From Actinostola sp. cb2023 (taxonomy: Eukaryota; Cnidaria; Anthozoa; Actiniaria; Actinostolidae), in the NCBI GenBank assembly GCA_033675265.1, contig JAUJYZ010000317.1, positions 248,001-312,000 of the forward strand: 64,000 nt of DNA. The letters run 5' to 3'. This document shows positions 9,648 to 24,600 of the stretch, one piece after another; the first letter of the stretch is position 1; the number at the start of each line of letters is the position of its first letter. Made by a program: the position numbers and the translations under genes. A model generated the notes under the pieces. The model was not told the origin of the DNA, made no database searches, and saw nothing but the letters and a program-made list of their open reading frames with translations.

Positions 9648-12600
9648 CTAAGGTTTCTTCAGCCTGGAAGCTCCAAATATAAATTCGAGTATTCGATCCA
9701 ATAGATACACAGCGGCCACGTCTGCAAGCAACACTAACAAGAACTTTTCACGGAACTGAAACAAATGAAATTAGAATGTTATGAGTACACATACACCAAG
9801 TCGCGGTCAGGTCTTCGTGTAGCTGCACAAAAGTCCTGGCTATTGTTCTATTGTCGTTCTATGTATTGTTTTTAAGGACAATTTGTGCAGCTACACGAAG
9901 ACCTTGCCACCAAGACCGTAAACAAAGCCTGCTCACAGTCACGACATGGTTGACATACTGCGCATGACTGGAAGGGTCTGATGACTACGTTCTTCGCCGC
10001 AGGCCGAAAGTGACGCAGTCTCTGGGTACGAGATTGTTCACTCCCGTACTCGACCTTCGAGCCACTGTTGCGGATCTAGGGTCGGGAGGGTCACTGAGTG
10101 CACGTGCACCCCCCTTGCTGCCCATACGATTTTTAGCGGTTTTAATCCAAAAAATCGGCGCGCGAAACATTTCCTTCTGAGATGACCCCCCTTCCCCCCT
10201 CAAAATCCTAGATCCGCCCCAGAGGCATTAAGTACACACAATGCTACTTACCTTTTGAGGAAAAGAAACAATTTGAAACTGTTGCGCTACGTCTGGTACT
10301 TGACCCATAATCAACAGCACTACAAAGCCACCCGAGGCCAGTAAACTGTATATTAACGGCTTGTTCTGTATTAAACTCTCCATGAATGGATAACCCTACA
10401 GAACACCAACAAATAACTGAGTTATGTCTACAGGGAGAACATTAATCTTTTACAATTTGACCACGTTACACGAGCCACTACCCCTCCCCTGCTTGGGAGA
10501 ACTCCGACCTATCCCTTACTTTCAGTCCCAGCTAGCGGAGGGGAGTGGGCTGCACGCTCGCTAACGAGCAACACGTGACAGAGTGCCGACTGATGTATGA
10601 AATGCAATAACTAACAAGATGGCGGAGCACAGTGGATCCAAGAGAGCTTCCGTGTTTGCGTTTATCTTAGAAAAGTTAAGGCCCAGACACACGATGCAAC
10701 TGTTCTTGCAACGTTGCGCGCAACAAGAGTTTTTGGGGGTGTCACACGATGCAACTTTTCTTGCAACGTTGCGCGCAACACGGTTTTATTTGGGGTGTCA
10801 CACGATGCAACGTCGCGCGCAACAGTTGCAGAAGTAGAACTCGATCCTACTTCTGCAACTGTTGCGCGCAACGTTGCAAGAAAAGTTGCACCGTTTGTCC
10901 GGGCCTTTAGAGGTCGTGTGCTTACGTCGTTACGGTCGATTTGTTAATCGAAAATAGAGACCTTGTAGTGCAGGAAGGCAGCAGACACTTAGTATTTTAC
11001 TTACCTTGTAGTTAACAGCAAAAGTAAGTAGCTGCAATGCAATAGATATGATATACACAGTACTGTTGAGGATTGTCGGTTGAAACTTCGACTCCAAATT
11101 GACATGGACGGCAGAACTGAAAAAAAAAGATATTACGTCACACGACGTCACTTGACACAAATGTGACATCACGACATGACGTCATACCTCGATGGCGTGT
11201 ATCGCTTAGCTTCCCATACCATGACTACTAGTGCTATAAAGTGCACGGCGAATTGTATTAACACGGTGACGATGGTGTAGATGTTGAATATGTTGGGAAG
11301 CGGACGCCGTTTGGACAAAACTTTGAGAGGCTGAAAAGATAATTGGGATAAGGTATGTTATTGTCTGTAGTCTATTAGATCAGACAGAAATAGTCTGTCA
11401 GACAGACAATCAGAGTCAGTCCGTCTATCAGTCAGATAGTCTATCAGTCTCCGTCTATCAGTCAGATAGTCTATCAGTCAGTCGGTCTATCAGTCAGATA
11501 GTCTATCAGTCAGTCGGTCTATCAGTCAGATAGTTTATCAGTCAGTCGGTCTATCAGTCAGATAGTCTATCAGTCAGTCCGTCTATCAGTCAGATAGTTT
11601 ATCAGTCAGTTGGTCTATCAGTCAGATAGTCTATCAGTCAGTCGGTCTATCAGTCAGATAGTCTATCAGTCAGATAGTCTATCAGTCAGTCCGTCTATCA
11701 GTCAGATAGTCTATCAGTCAGTCCGTCTATCAGTCAGATAGTATATCAGTCAGTCCGTCTATCAGTCAGATAGTGTATCAGTCAGACTGTAAGTCTATCA
11801 GTCAGATAGTCTATCAGTCAGTCAGTCTATCAGTCAGTCGGTAGATAGACAGTCAGTCTGTCATTCAGTCAGATAGTCTATCAGTCAGCGGTCTAGATAG
11901 TCGGCTATCAGACTGTCCGTCTATCTTTCAGATGTGTATCAGTCAGTCTATAAGCTTGTCAGTAGTGGACATCAGTCTGACTGCTTCTCTATCGTCAGTC
12001 AGTATATCAGTCAGTCTATAAAGTTTTTTCAGATAGACAGTCAGTCTGACATTTTTTCTATACTTCTATTACTCACTTGTAAAGATCATTGCGGCTATAT
12101 GTATGCGAGTCGGCTATCAGACTGTCTGCTTTCTTTTATGTGTGCGTGTAAGCTATAAGCTTGTCTGTCTGGACATCAGTCTGCCTGCTTCTCTACGTTG
12201 TAGAGTAGCTTATCTGTAACACAACAAAAATATACGAGGTAAAAATGTAGTTGGACTTCCTTTTAGTATGGTTATTTTTTCTATACTTTGCTTACACACT
12301 TGTAAAGAGCATTGCAAGATTTATATGTGAAAACATGCGCTACGCAGCAAGAATTAAATTATTATTATTATTATTATTATTATCAATACGCCTAGATCTT
12401 GATATGAATTGCAGCCTGCAAGAAGAACAGTGGGAAAGTACGCTTGCCTGTAACACAATAGAAAGAGTTTGATTGGAAAAATGCATCTTCACGCTTTTTT
12501 AGTATGGTACACAAGTTCTGCATAAGCGATGGACAACTCTTGCAAGGCTTGAAAGAGTTTGATTGGATGAGATCCTCTGACACGCTTTTTGTTGGTTCAG

Positions 12601-15600
12601 GAAGGAACGCATTTGAGAGTGTCATGGAGAAAATGAAAAGTTTGATTGGATGAGATGCATCTGCACGCTTTTCGATTGGTTCAGGAAGGAAGATTTGAGT
12701 GTCATGGTACCGTTCCGTATTGAACGAGTTTGATTGGATGAATGCATCTGCACGCTTTCTGATTGGTTCAGGAAGGAAGCCATTTGAGTGTCACGGTACC
12801 GTTTTGAAAGAGTTTGATTGGATGAGATGCATCTGCACGCTTTCTGATTGGTTCAGAAAGAAAGCCATTTGAGTGTCACGGTACCGTTCCGTATTGTAAG
12901 AGTTTGATTGGATGAGATCCATCTGCACGCTTTCTGATTGGTTCAGGAAGGAAGCCATTTGAGTGTCATGGTACCGTTCCGTATTGTAAGAGTTTGATTG
13001 GATGAGATGCATCTGCACGCTTTCTGATTGGTTCAGGAAGGAAGCCATTTGAGTGTCATGGTACCGTTCCGTATTGAACGAGTTTGATTGGATGAGATGC
13101 ATCTGCACGCTTTCTGATTGGTTCAGGAAGGAAGCCATTGGACTGTCACGGTACCGTTCCGTATTGAAAGAGTTTGATTGGATGAGATGCATCTGCACGC
13201 TTTCTGATTGGTTCAGAAAGGGCATCCCGAGTGTCACGGTACCGTAGGTTTCCCACTCGTACGTAAACGACTCTATGCATGCGTCGCCAGTATTGCTGGT
13301 TTGCAAGTATGCAGCGGCCATGTTGGTGGTACAAACAAGAGAAGCTAATGAGGAATGCTTTGTTATCGGGATCCAACATGGCCAACATGACGTCACGTGA
13401 AAACCAGCAATAATGCGAGGCTTTGGGGGGAGGGGGAGAGGATGACACTCACCCATCACTAAATTTGATACCATCCAGATAGAGTACACTTTGACTGTAG
13501 GCCAATATTAACGCATTTAAAGCCAGGATTTTAAACATCTGTAGAGTAGTGACCAATGTACAACGACCTTGTTTTATAATATGACAAACTGAAACAAAAC
13601 AAAAATAGAACTTTAATGAACTCCAACGGTCCTACTGAATTTATTTATTCAGGAGATATTTTAAACTAGGTAGGGTTAACCTCTCCTTTTCACTTGAATG
13701 TATACACCGATTGAATAAATTATTTTTATTATTATTTATTTATTTTATAAGAAAAATTAGTGATATGAACTGGACGTTTCGAGAGTTTTTCCACAAAATA
13801 TGTCGTCATTATCAACAGCGAATGAGAGTAATTACATAACATTGATAATGATGACATGCGGTCGTCGAAACGTTCAGTTCATATCACTAATTTTTCTTAT
13901 AAATGTTTTACGAAACCTATACTTATATATTTATTATTTTTATTATGACTATTATTATTATTATCATCATCATCATTATTATTATCATCATCATCATCAT
14001 CTTAATATTATTATCATCATCATCATCATCATCACAGGTAACCCAAGCTGTGAACCGTCTTGTCTTCATTTCTTGCGATTTTGAGCGTTTGTTAGTAATT
14101 TTAGGTACCCCCTCCCCTTCCCCTACTGAAGAGGGAATGATGATGATAATGATGATGATGATGATGATGAAGTTTACTTCTCTTCAGTAGGGGAAGGGAA
14201 GGGGGTACTCAAATCACTAATAAAAAATTCAAAATCGCAAGAAATCAAGACAAGACGGTAAGGACAATAATATTGTTATCTAACATTTCAAGCTTTAATG
14301 ACAATATTTTGCTCAATAATTTTTCGTTATGTCGAGGTAATTACATTATTCACATACATTCTCTTCACAAGCACACAGCCTGGGTTACCTGTGGTAGTTT
14401 TAAAAGCTACCTTACCACAGTTGATGGAGGATAACTTGGATGTGAATGGAGAAGCGATACATGCATCACCAAGTTGTACAATCTGAGTGCCGTCCATCTC
14501 GTCGATCTGCTTCAGCATTTCTTGCAGCTTTTTCTGGAGATAAAATATCAGGGTAAGTGAGACTGGCTGACGAGACTCGATGAATGAGATATATTGCGTT
14601 TGCAGCCCTATTTATGGAACTTTGCAGTGTCGAAGGAGTAAATGTACATTTACAAATTGGAGGCATAACACACTAACATACTAACTCCTCATGATTGTAA
14701 GCTGCTCGGCTGCCGTAGGCGCCTTTCATATGCAGCCTGAAAAAGTCCTTCATCGGTTGTAAAGCACATTGAGACAATGTGAAATGCGCTATATAAGAAC
14801 CGACTAATTATTATTATTATTGGTTTGCTAACCTGAGGATCTTGCTTGCTTCCTGCCGTGTCCTCTCCCCTTGCAACAGCTCTCATTTTGGCCGCACGTG
14901 AGGATCCCCTTGCTTGCGATGAAGCAATTCTTCCTCTCGAAACAATGGTTATATCATTGCTTTTTTCCTTCTCGTTCTGTTTAAAATGAGACAAAGTCAT
15001 GTGTGTTCTCATTCTGGCTCCAAAATTAGCTTTATGATGGATACACCTCTTTCAATTATGTTAGTCACCGAAAAGGGTGAAAGGTGCAACCCTGAAGGAT
15101 CATGGGGGTTTCTATTTGCATCCATATTCTTCATGAACGTCTTGTACTAAACAAGAACATTGCGGTTAAGCAAATTCAAGTAACATTGAAAATGAGATGA
15201 ACAAATTTTGTGTCGAAATGTCAGGGAATTCGGTAAGAAAGACTTGGTAAACAGTATCTCCCATGATTCTCTGGGGTTGCACCTTTGTGAGTCAAGGGTG
15301 ACTAACTACATTGTATATACTAACTGCAGCAGATGGCATAAGTGTAGCAGGGTCTTCCTTATGTTTGTTAGTGCTTTTCTTTTCACTGAGATGCTCTGGT
15401 GCACCGGTCAGCAGTGCTACGCCTGTGAACAGATATGAAGGTAACTTATCATTCATACGCTATCATGTCATGAGGGTCCTACAGCGGGCCCTCTAGCTGC
15501 CCCCTCCTTCAGGTTCATACTGATGGTATAATGTATGTCAACCTGCAGCAACAAAGACTGAAGAATGTTGAAAAAAGGGTGTTGAAATCATGGAGAATTG

Positions 15601-18600
15601 TACCAGAAAACTTTGACTTAAAAGGCTGCGCAGAAACCAACTCAGCGGCACCCAGCACCACGACAGCTGCTCTCCAGTACTCAGGCATTGGCTTATTCTA
15701 GATGCACACAATTTATAGAGGAGTTATAGTATGAGTACCAAGCTTGGTGCTGTCTTCGATTTGTTTGAATTCCAAGTATATATTTTTGGTACAGTGACTG
15801 TATCGTAAGTGTCCAGGTTCGCTTGGATCTTCAGGGAAGTCTGCATGATTCAAAGGGGGTTAATGTTCAATCTTGACTGAAGGGGGTTCGCTTGTTGTGC
15901 CAGTTTTAGTAAGGATTAAGGCATGTATTGGAGCACATTATTTTGACGTCTAAAGGTTTGAACCACACCCTCCTACGGGGATGCATGGATTCCCCACTCA
16001 TGCGATAACAACTCTATAGTGCTGATAAGGAGGAGTACGTACCACAGTGAGCGTGTTTTAAAGCTCCAACATCGTTAGTACCGTCACCACACATAAGCGT
16101 CACGTAACCCATGCTCTTTAGTTTTGTGATGACAAGTTCCTATTTGAACAAACAGACAATAAAATTTATTATTGTATAGTTGATAATCTCACAGTTTGAA
16201 GTACTAGTCGATTCTCGTCATTCTGGTGCAAGCTGGACAATGTTCAAACTGAACAAAATAAGTGTCTGATCTTGTTAAACATCGCGATCGAATGAAAAAT
16301 CGCAATGGCACAAAATTCTACAGGTAGATTTGAAGTGGCCACACCGATGCACAGCGCAGAGTATTAAAAGGCTGGTTTGCACTAGCGTCAGAATCGCAAT
16401 TGTAATCTCAAGAAGCTTGCCATCTAGTGAATCGAAACAATGCAAGCCTTGGAAGAATCGTAAGAAAATGAAAACCTTCTGATCCTTCCCATTACGATTC
16501 TGTCACCCTTCTGCTTCCGACTCTGATTATTAGTTCACACTGGTCATAAGCTGCTGTTACGATTTCGATTCCGACGAACCAGGCTTAACAATTCAATCAA
16601 CATGGAGTAATTGACAGTAATCCATGTCAATTTTATTTGGTGTTAAATATGTTATATTCTAACCTTTTGTTTGGGAGATACCCTGGCATATACTCGTACA
16701 TCTTCAGGCAGCACTGACTCTAGAAATCACTACTACTGTGTCAACCTTCAGTATATACACTGTCATCATCATCACCACCACCACTATAGAAATCACTACT
16801 ATATTGTCAACCTACATGTACACTGTCATCATCATCACCACCACCATAGAAATCACTACTTCATCACTGTCATCATCATCATCACCACCACCATAGAAAT
16901 CACTACTATCTTGTCAACCTACATGTACACTGTCATCATCATCACCACCACCATAGAAATCACTACTATATTGTCAACCTACATGTACACTGTCATCATC
17001 ATCACCACCACCATAGAAATCACTACTATATTGTCAACCTACATGTACACTGTCATCATCATCACCACCACCATAGAAATCACTACTATATTGTCAACCT
17101 ACATGTACACTGTCATCATCATCACCACCACCATATATTGTCAAAATCACTACTATCACCACCACCATTGTCAACCTACATGTACACTGTCTATATTGTC
17201 ATCATCACCACCACCACCACCATAGAAATCACTACTATATTGTCAACCTACATGTACACTGTCATCATCATCACCACCACCATAGAAATCACTACTATAT
17301 TGTCAACCTACATGTACACTGTCATACATGTCATCACCACCACCACCATAGAAATCACTACTATATTGTCAACCTACATGTACACTGTCATCATCATCAC
17401 CACCACCATAGAAATCACTACTATATTGTCAACCTACATGTACACTGTCATCATCATCACACCACCACCATAGAAATCACTACTATATTGTCAACCTACA
17501 TGTACACTGTCATCATCATCATCACCACCACCACCATAGAAATCACTACTATATTGTCAACCTACATGTACACTGTCATCATCATCACCACCACCATAGA
17601 AATCACTACTATATTGTCAACCTACATGTACACTGTCATCATCATCACCACCACCACCATAGAAATCACTACTATATTGTATACATTGTCAACCTACATG
17701 TACATATTGTCAACCTACATCACTGTCATCATCCACCACCACCATAGAAATCACTACTATATTGTCAACCTACATGTACACTGTCATCATCATCACCACC
17801 ACCACCATAGAAATCACTACTATATTGTCAACCTACATGTACACTGTCATCATCATCACCACCACCATAGAAATCACTACTATATTGTCAACCTACATGT
17901 ACACTGTCATCATCATCACCACCACCACCATAGAAATCACTACTATATTGTCAACCTACATGTACACTGTCATCATCATCACCACCACCATAGAAATCAC
18001 TACTATATTGTCAACCTACATGTGTCAACTACATGTACACTGTCATCATCATCATATTGTCAACCACATGTACACTGTCATCATCCACCACCACCATAGA
18101 AATCACTACTATATTGTCAACCTACATGTACACTGTCATCATCATCACCACCACCATAGAAATCACTACTATATTGTCAACCTACATGTACACTGTCATC
18201 ATCATCACCACCACCATAGAAATCACTACTATCTTGTCAACCTAGTTTATATAAACCCATTTGTTAGTGTTTGTCACCACCACCATAGAAAATACAACAA
18301 AAAAAGATCATCAAAACCCAAACTTCAGTTATTCAGGTCCACACTTGGAGCCAGTTCCTCATTTTGAGATGTTCAAACCACATCAGTTTCACTTCTTCTC
18401 TTGTTCAAAAGTAGTTTCATTCTTGATACTTCTTGCTAGCCTTTTTGAATTTCACGCGTGAAAATGTTTAGATCTTAAACGTTCACGTTTCACAGAGCAT
18501 AACAGCGGTAAATCACGAATCACAGTCAGTCAAAAGGGACGATCACGCATCACGTTGAAACATAAATTCACGCATCACGCTCGAATTTTAATGAATTTCA

Positions 18601-21600
18601 CGATTTACGCTCCATTTTTTGGTCAAGTCACGCGTAACCCCTTTGCTACCCTGAAGGAATATCCTTGTACTGTTTTAATAAACAGAGATAGATTGTCACA
18701 AATTATCGTCATTCCAAACAAATCAATAGGTAAGTTACTTGTAAAACTTGTTTGTCTTTAATGTAAGAGTAAAGTACGAACATTTGACTGAAATAACATT
18801 TGAGTATTTTTACTCACCTACGATACTCAATTAATAATACCATTCTTCTTGTGCTGTAAACGTGATCACGTGAGTCAGATCACGTACGTGTTGAAAGCAT
18901 GCTTCGATCCGGCAGTTGTTTCGCCGCGGAAATTTCAATTTTACTTGTAATTTTACTTTTCAAATTTCCCCTACCCCGGGCAAAGTGTTTAATCAAAATC
19001 CCAGCCCACGGATAGCACATCAAGTCAAATCCCCGCCATAGGCCCGGCCTCCCCCATAGGCCCGGCCTCCCCCCCCCCGCCATAGGCCCCCCCTCCCCCC
19101 CCCCCCCCGCCGGCTTAACATTGATAGGTGCATAAGGTTCAGTGCGCATGTGATTTAATCCTGATTATATCACCTTCTTTTGTTATTTAAAGATAACATA
19201 AACGTTTTAAAACAACTTTAAAAGGTTATAAAATCGAGATAAAATGAACCTTATTCTTAAACTCTGAACTGGCCTATTATTATCAACATTATTTGCATCA
19301 TTGTCGTCATACTGTACCTCGCCTGTCAAACACAAGTCATACTTGGATGTAAAGGCACGTGGTCCAGCTGCAGGGATAAGGGGAAGCTTGAACGAGCCAT
19401 CTACTGGTTCCCAGTGCCACTCTTCTTCAACTAAAAGTTACAAAGTAATTCAAACAACGTCGCAATGTATTTATGTAGATCACTATATCATTGGTGTACA
19501 ATACAGTTGAACCTCCGGTTGCGACCACTCTCGTAAACGACCACCTCCTAAGCGACCAGTTTTCCAAAATACCAAAAGTTCAGTTCCAAGTCAAATCACT
19601 ATAGTTGGAACCTCTCGTAAGCAACCACCTCTCGTAAGTGACCACGAAGTTTGACATTTTGGGTGGTCGCTTACGGGAGGTTTAACTATAGTTGTACTGA
19701 CATACACATGTAATAGTCACCACCACTATCATCATCATCATCATCACAAGTTTAATCAAATCACCCATCATCATCATCCAAGCATTCTAGATAAGAGTAC
19801 AATGTGCTGCACTCACCACTGTGATTGGCCTTTGAAGGAGAGTGAGTCATCACAAGAGTTTCCTTTCTAGTAATTCGAAGTTCCTTAGCAACGTGACAGG
19901 CAGTCAGTGGGTTGTCTCCAGTAATCATTGTTATCTATTGAAAATGCGATAAAGACTTAGCAATAACTAGTTGCAAACCTTCCAGTTCATACGTATGTCA
20001 ACCTGCAGCATACAAAGACTGCATGCAGAATGTCTAGAGAAGGGTGTCGAAGTCATGGAGCCGATTGTACCAGTAAACTTTGGCTTAAAAGGCTGCGCAT
20101 ACATCTCATATGTAATTATAAGTGAGCACAATAAAGTTGTTATCGTTATCACAGAAACCATCTGAGCCACACCCAGCACCATGAGAACTGCTCTCCAGTA
20201 CTCAGAGGAGTTTTAGCACAAGTACGAATCTTGGTGCTGTGTATGATTTGTTGAAATTCCGAGCAAGAACAGTCAGTGGTCAGTGGGCTTTTTAAATATA
20301 AACAAGCTAAAAAATTTACAATGCAACAGGGTACTGAAAAACAATTCTTTTCACACTGAGACAGGATATGAAAATCAATATTTTTGTGCACTTTAATAAA
20401 CACAGTCAGAGTTCAGAGGTCCAGGCAGCCAGCCAGCACACCCCATCTTTAAACTATGGTGAGTACCCCCCCCCCCCCCCCCAATTCCCCCCCCCCCCCC
20501 AGGTTTCCAATAAGTGATCTCTTACATGATGCGAAGATTCATGGATCTGTTTGATAACGTTCTTGGAGTCTGTCTTAAGAGGACAAGCAATGATTACAAA
20601 GCCTACAAACTCAAGTTCACATTCCACTTGCTCACGACTGAAGTCCCGAACCTGGAAAGACAAATATACGTAAGTATATGTATGCATCACCATCTACTGT
20701 TTTACTAAATAGAGATTTTTTATGGTTGCCAGCCAATGAAAGTAATATGTATAGTGGATCTGTAATTCAGCCTTATGGCTGCAAGATTACCTATCTATCC
20801 AGGGTTCATATACCCTGGTTCCAGAGGCTACTATTGGGGGGCGAGCGAAGAGAGGGGGCCTGGGGAGAAGGGAAAGTACTACTAGGAGATTGTAAAATTC
20901 CACGAGTTTTCCAGGGTATAAATATAAAAAAATTCCAGGTGTTTTCCAGACCAAGGAAGAAATTTTCGAAATTCCAGGATTTTTCCAGGAATTCCAGGAG
21001 CAGTGCGAAACCTGTCTACATATCTCATCTATCAAGCATGCAGTAGCTGTACCTCTTTTACTGAGAGTTCTCCAAGTTTCTTGAATCCCAGAGCCAGCAC
21101 TCTCGCACCTTGACAAGTCATCTTGTTGTACACAGAATCGTAATTATCTGGAACTTTTGTGTACTGGTAGGGAAAAAAATGGGCAATTATGTTTACAATG
21201 TTCATACCCCTTCAAAGGGGTACTCTTCTTGGGGAAGAGGAATCCATCTTCAATCCCCACATGAAGCGGCTGGTTTGGAAATTGAACCGGGCACCACAGC
21301 TGTGAGAGATAAGTGCTGTCACCACTCGGCCACCCTTACCGAGGGAGGAAAACCAGAGTACCCAGAGAAAAACCCTCCAACTCAACTCACATGAAGAACC
21401 CAGTTCATGACCACCCCTTTTTGTTTTTTTTGTTTTTTGTTTTGTTGATAATATTTTTATTGCGATAAATATTCTTACAATATTACAATCAATACTATAA
21501 CATGAAGAACCCAGTTCATGACCACCCTTACTTCCCGTGCTTACCATGCTTCTCAGAGTCTCTGGTGCCCCCTTGACAGCAGCAAAATAGCTGCTAGTTG

Positions 21601-24600
21601 CGGATCCTTGTGTTTGTACAGACACTAGTGCTGACATTCTCTTGAGCGCGCTGGAGAAGTGATATCTGTGCATGATACGCATGGTGATCCGTCTACCTTT
21701 ATTGGGGATCACAAGGTCACCTGACAACCAACCAAGAAGAAGTTTACAAACACAATACTACTGATTCAAACCCTTGATGATGATGTCTTGAAGACATGTA
21801 GAGATGATAAGTTTGCATGCCCATTTTGGGCTAGCTAAACTGTTACTGAGAACTCTGGGTTTACAAGTAACAATGGAGTATAGAGTTGTTTTCGCATGAG
21901 TGGGAAGCCTGCGGCACAGAGTTACGGTTACAGTACGGAATCAAAGACATTCTATTCAACCAATCAGAGTGCACAAAATCATTGCTCAACGAATCAGAAT
22001 GCTTAGATACGGCATGGTCACCACATGGCACGAACCGTACCATAACTACTTCCCACTCATATGAAAACGACTCTAATACTCACCAAATCCCACAAATAGT
22101 TTGAAAACCAGTACATATATTCAACCAATCACAGCGCGCAAAATCATTTCTCAACCAATCAGAATGCTTGGACATGGCACGGTCACCACACGGCACAAAC
22201 CATACCGTAACTACTTCCCACTCATATGAAAATGACTCTAGCAGTTAATTTCAGTACCTTTTGTGAGCCTCCAATCGACAGCATGTAGAACAGCTTTCTC
22301 AAGAGGATCTCCCACTAGAGTGTCCTCAAGACAAACAAGCGAGTGACAGGACGCAAGAACATGAAGTGTGTTTTCTGGTATTTCTGCAATGGAGCTGATT
22401 TCATCATCATTCCTGTAATGAAGACATGTAGGTAAGGCAAACGTTGAACTTTTCCAATTGTGGATGGTGAATAATACAGGTCTTGTATCAGGGGAGTTCA
22501 ACTTATTATATTTTTCATCAGCTCTGAAATGCTGATTAATGCTGCTGTAACTGGCATGTTTAAGGCCCCGTCCACACTACTCCGTTTTCGTTTGAAAACG
22601 CATCATTTTTATATTGTTCTCTATCCTCAAGGGAATCGAAAAACTTTATTACCTCGTCCCAATCAGGGCTTTTCAGAGATAAGGAGTTGTAGGTCAGGCC
22701 ACACATGCCGGGAACTTCATGCCCTACTCTTAGTCGAACAGTGGTGTGGGTTCTTTTACGTCCCTCCGGTGCAATGAAATGGAGTGTGGATCGAGAGATG
22801 GGACCACCATTTTACATGGTCATCCGAGCCACTCAAAGGTCTAACCATTTGTAGATGTAATTACAAAGGCAGCACGCACCATTGTAATTACGTGTACATG
22901 TATCTTTAGTTAGAAACATACTCACTTTAGACCAGCAATGCCTTGTACCACCAAGTTGTCACTCGTCAATGTGCCAGTCTTGTCAAAACAGCAGATGTCC
23001 ACTTTGCCAGCAAATGGGATCCTAAAGGGTTCTGTACAATATACAGCTTTAAAAAGAAGAAAGAAAAAACATCAGTAATATGTACATATTGTACATTTAC
23101 ATATGTAAGGGTTGGTCTTTGTGAAACCTATTGCATATAACACACCTCAGCGGACTTCTATTTTTATAAGTGTTTCATTGTAAGTTACAGAAATTTATAT
23201 TCCATGGAATCAAAGGGAATAGCTACAGCACACCCAACACCTTAGATATGCAAAGGAGAGATAACAGCTACAGCATTAGAGCCTGCATGAGCTCTTTGTA
23301 GTGAGAAGAGCTTGACATGTCTGGAACATAATTATCATAGTCAGCATTGTCTGGGTTACCTGTGTAGTTGGCTAAACCAATAGAAATACAGTCAACTCTC
23401 TCTGGGCAGACACCCATCTAAGTTGGACACCTCTCTAAGTCAGACACCTTTGTGTGGTCCCTACTGCACTGTGACTGTATGTGTTACTATAAATTCACTC
23501 TCTCTAAGCCGGACACCTCTCTAAGATGGACACCTTTGTGTGGTCCCTACTGCACTGTGACTGTGTTACTATAAATTCACTCTCTCTAAGCCGGACACCT
23601 CTCTAAGATGGACACCTTTGTGTGGTCCCTACTGCACTGTGACTGTGTTACTATAAATTCACTCTCTCTAAGCCGGACACCTCTCTAAGATGGACACCTT
23701 TGTGTGGTCCCTACTGCACTGTGACTGTGTTACTATAAATTCACTCTCTCTAAGCCGGACACCTCTCTAAGATGGACACCTTTGTCTGGTCCCTACTGCA
23801 CTGTGACTGTGTTACTATAAATTCACTCTCTCTAAGCTGGACACCTCTCTAAGATGGACACCTTTGTGTGGTCCCTACTGCACTGTGACTGTGTTACTAT
23901 AAATTCACTCTCTCTAAGCTGGACACCTCTCTAAGATGGACACCTTTGTGTGGTCCCTACTGCACTGTGACTGTGTTACTATAAATTCACTTTCTCTAAG
24001 CCGGACACCTCTCTAAGATGGACACCTTTGTGTGGTCCCTACTGCACTGTGACTGTGTTACTATAAATTCACTCTCTCTAAGCCGGACACCTCTCTAAGA
24101 TGGACACCTTTGTGTGGTCCCTACTGCACTGTGACTGTGTTACTATAAATTCACTCTCTCTAAGCCAGACACCTCTCTAAGATGGACACCTTTGTGTGGT
24201 CCCTACTGCACTGTGACTGTGTTACTATAAATTCACTCTCTCTAAGCCGGACACCTCTCTAAGATGGACACCTTTGTCTGGTCCCTACTGCACTGTGACT
24301 CTGTTACTATAAATTCACTCTCTCTAAGCCGGACACCTCTCTAAGATGGACACCTCTGTCTGGTCCCTACTGCACTGTGACTGTGTTACTATAAATTCAC
24401 TCTCTCTAAGCCGGACACCTCTCTAAGATGGACACCTTTGTCTGGTCCCTACTGCACTGTGACTGTGTTACTATAAATTCACTCTCTCTAAGCGGACACC
24501 TCTCTAAGACGGACACCTCTCTAAGATGGACACCTTTGTCTGGTCCCTGCTGCACTGAATTCCTCTCTCTAAGGAGGACACCTCGGTAAGCCGAACAGGA

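Noticed and set aside
12791..13489. 232-codon minus-strand frame with [17 protein letters not shown] repeats
   Set aside because: Translation of the MITE core array; its distal part overlaps an ATP13A1 exon in another frame.
16671..18367. Histidine-rich long open frames (up to 203 codons)
   Set aside because: They are the 60 bp minisatellite in translation; all frames are periodically open and no splice or start context supports a gene.
18640..18761. Possible extra ATP13A1 exon on minus strand around 18640-18740
   Set aside because: Open, but the sequence ([13 protein letters not shown]) does not resemble the family and the splice context is poor.
18813..18853. Possible ATP13A1 exon with donor and acceptor on minus strand
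   Set aside because: In the required phase it reads into TGA after eight codons.
20454..20693. Alternative reading of ATP13A1 exon 15 into a Gly-rich tail
   Set aside because: It is read-through past the donor at 20525 into a poly-C tract.
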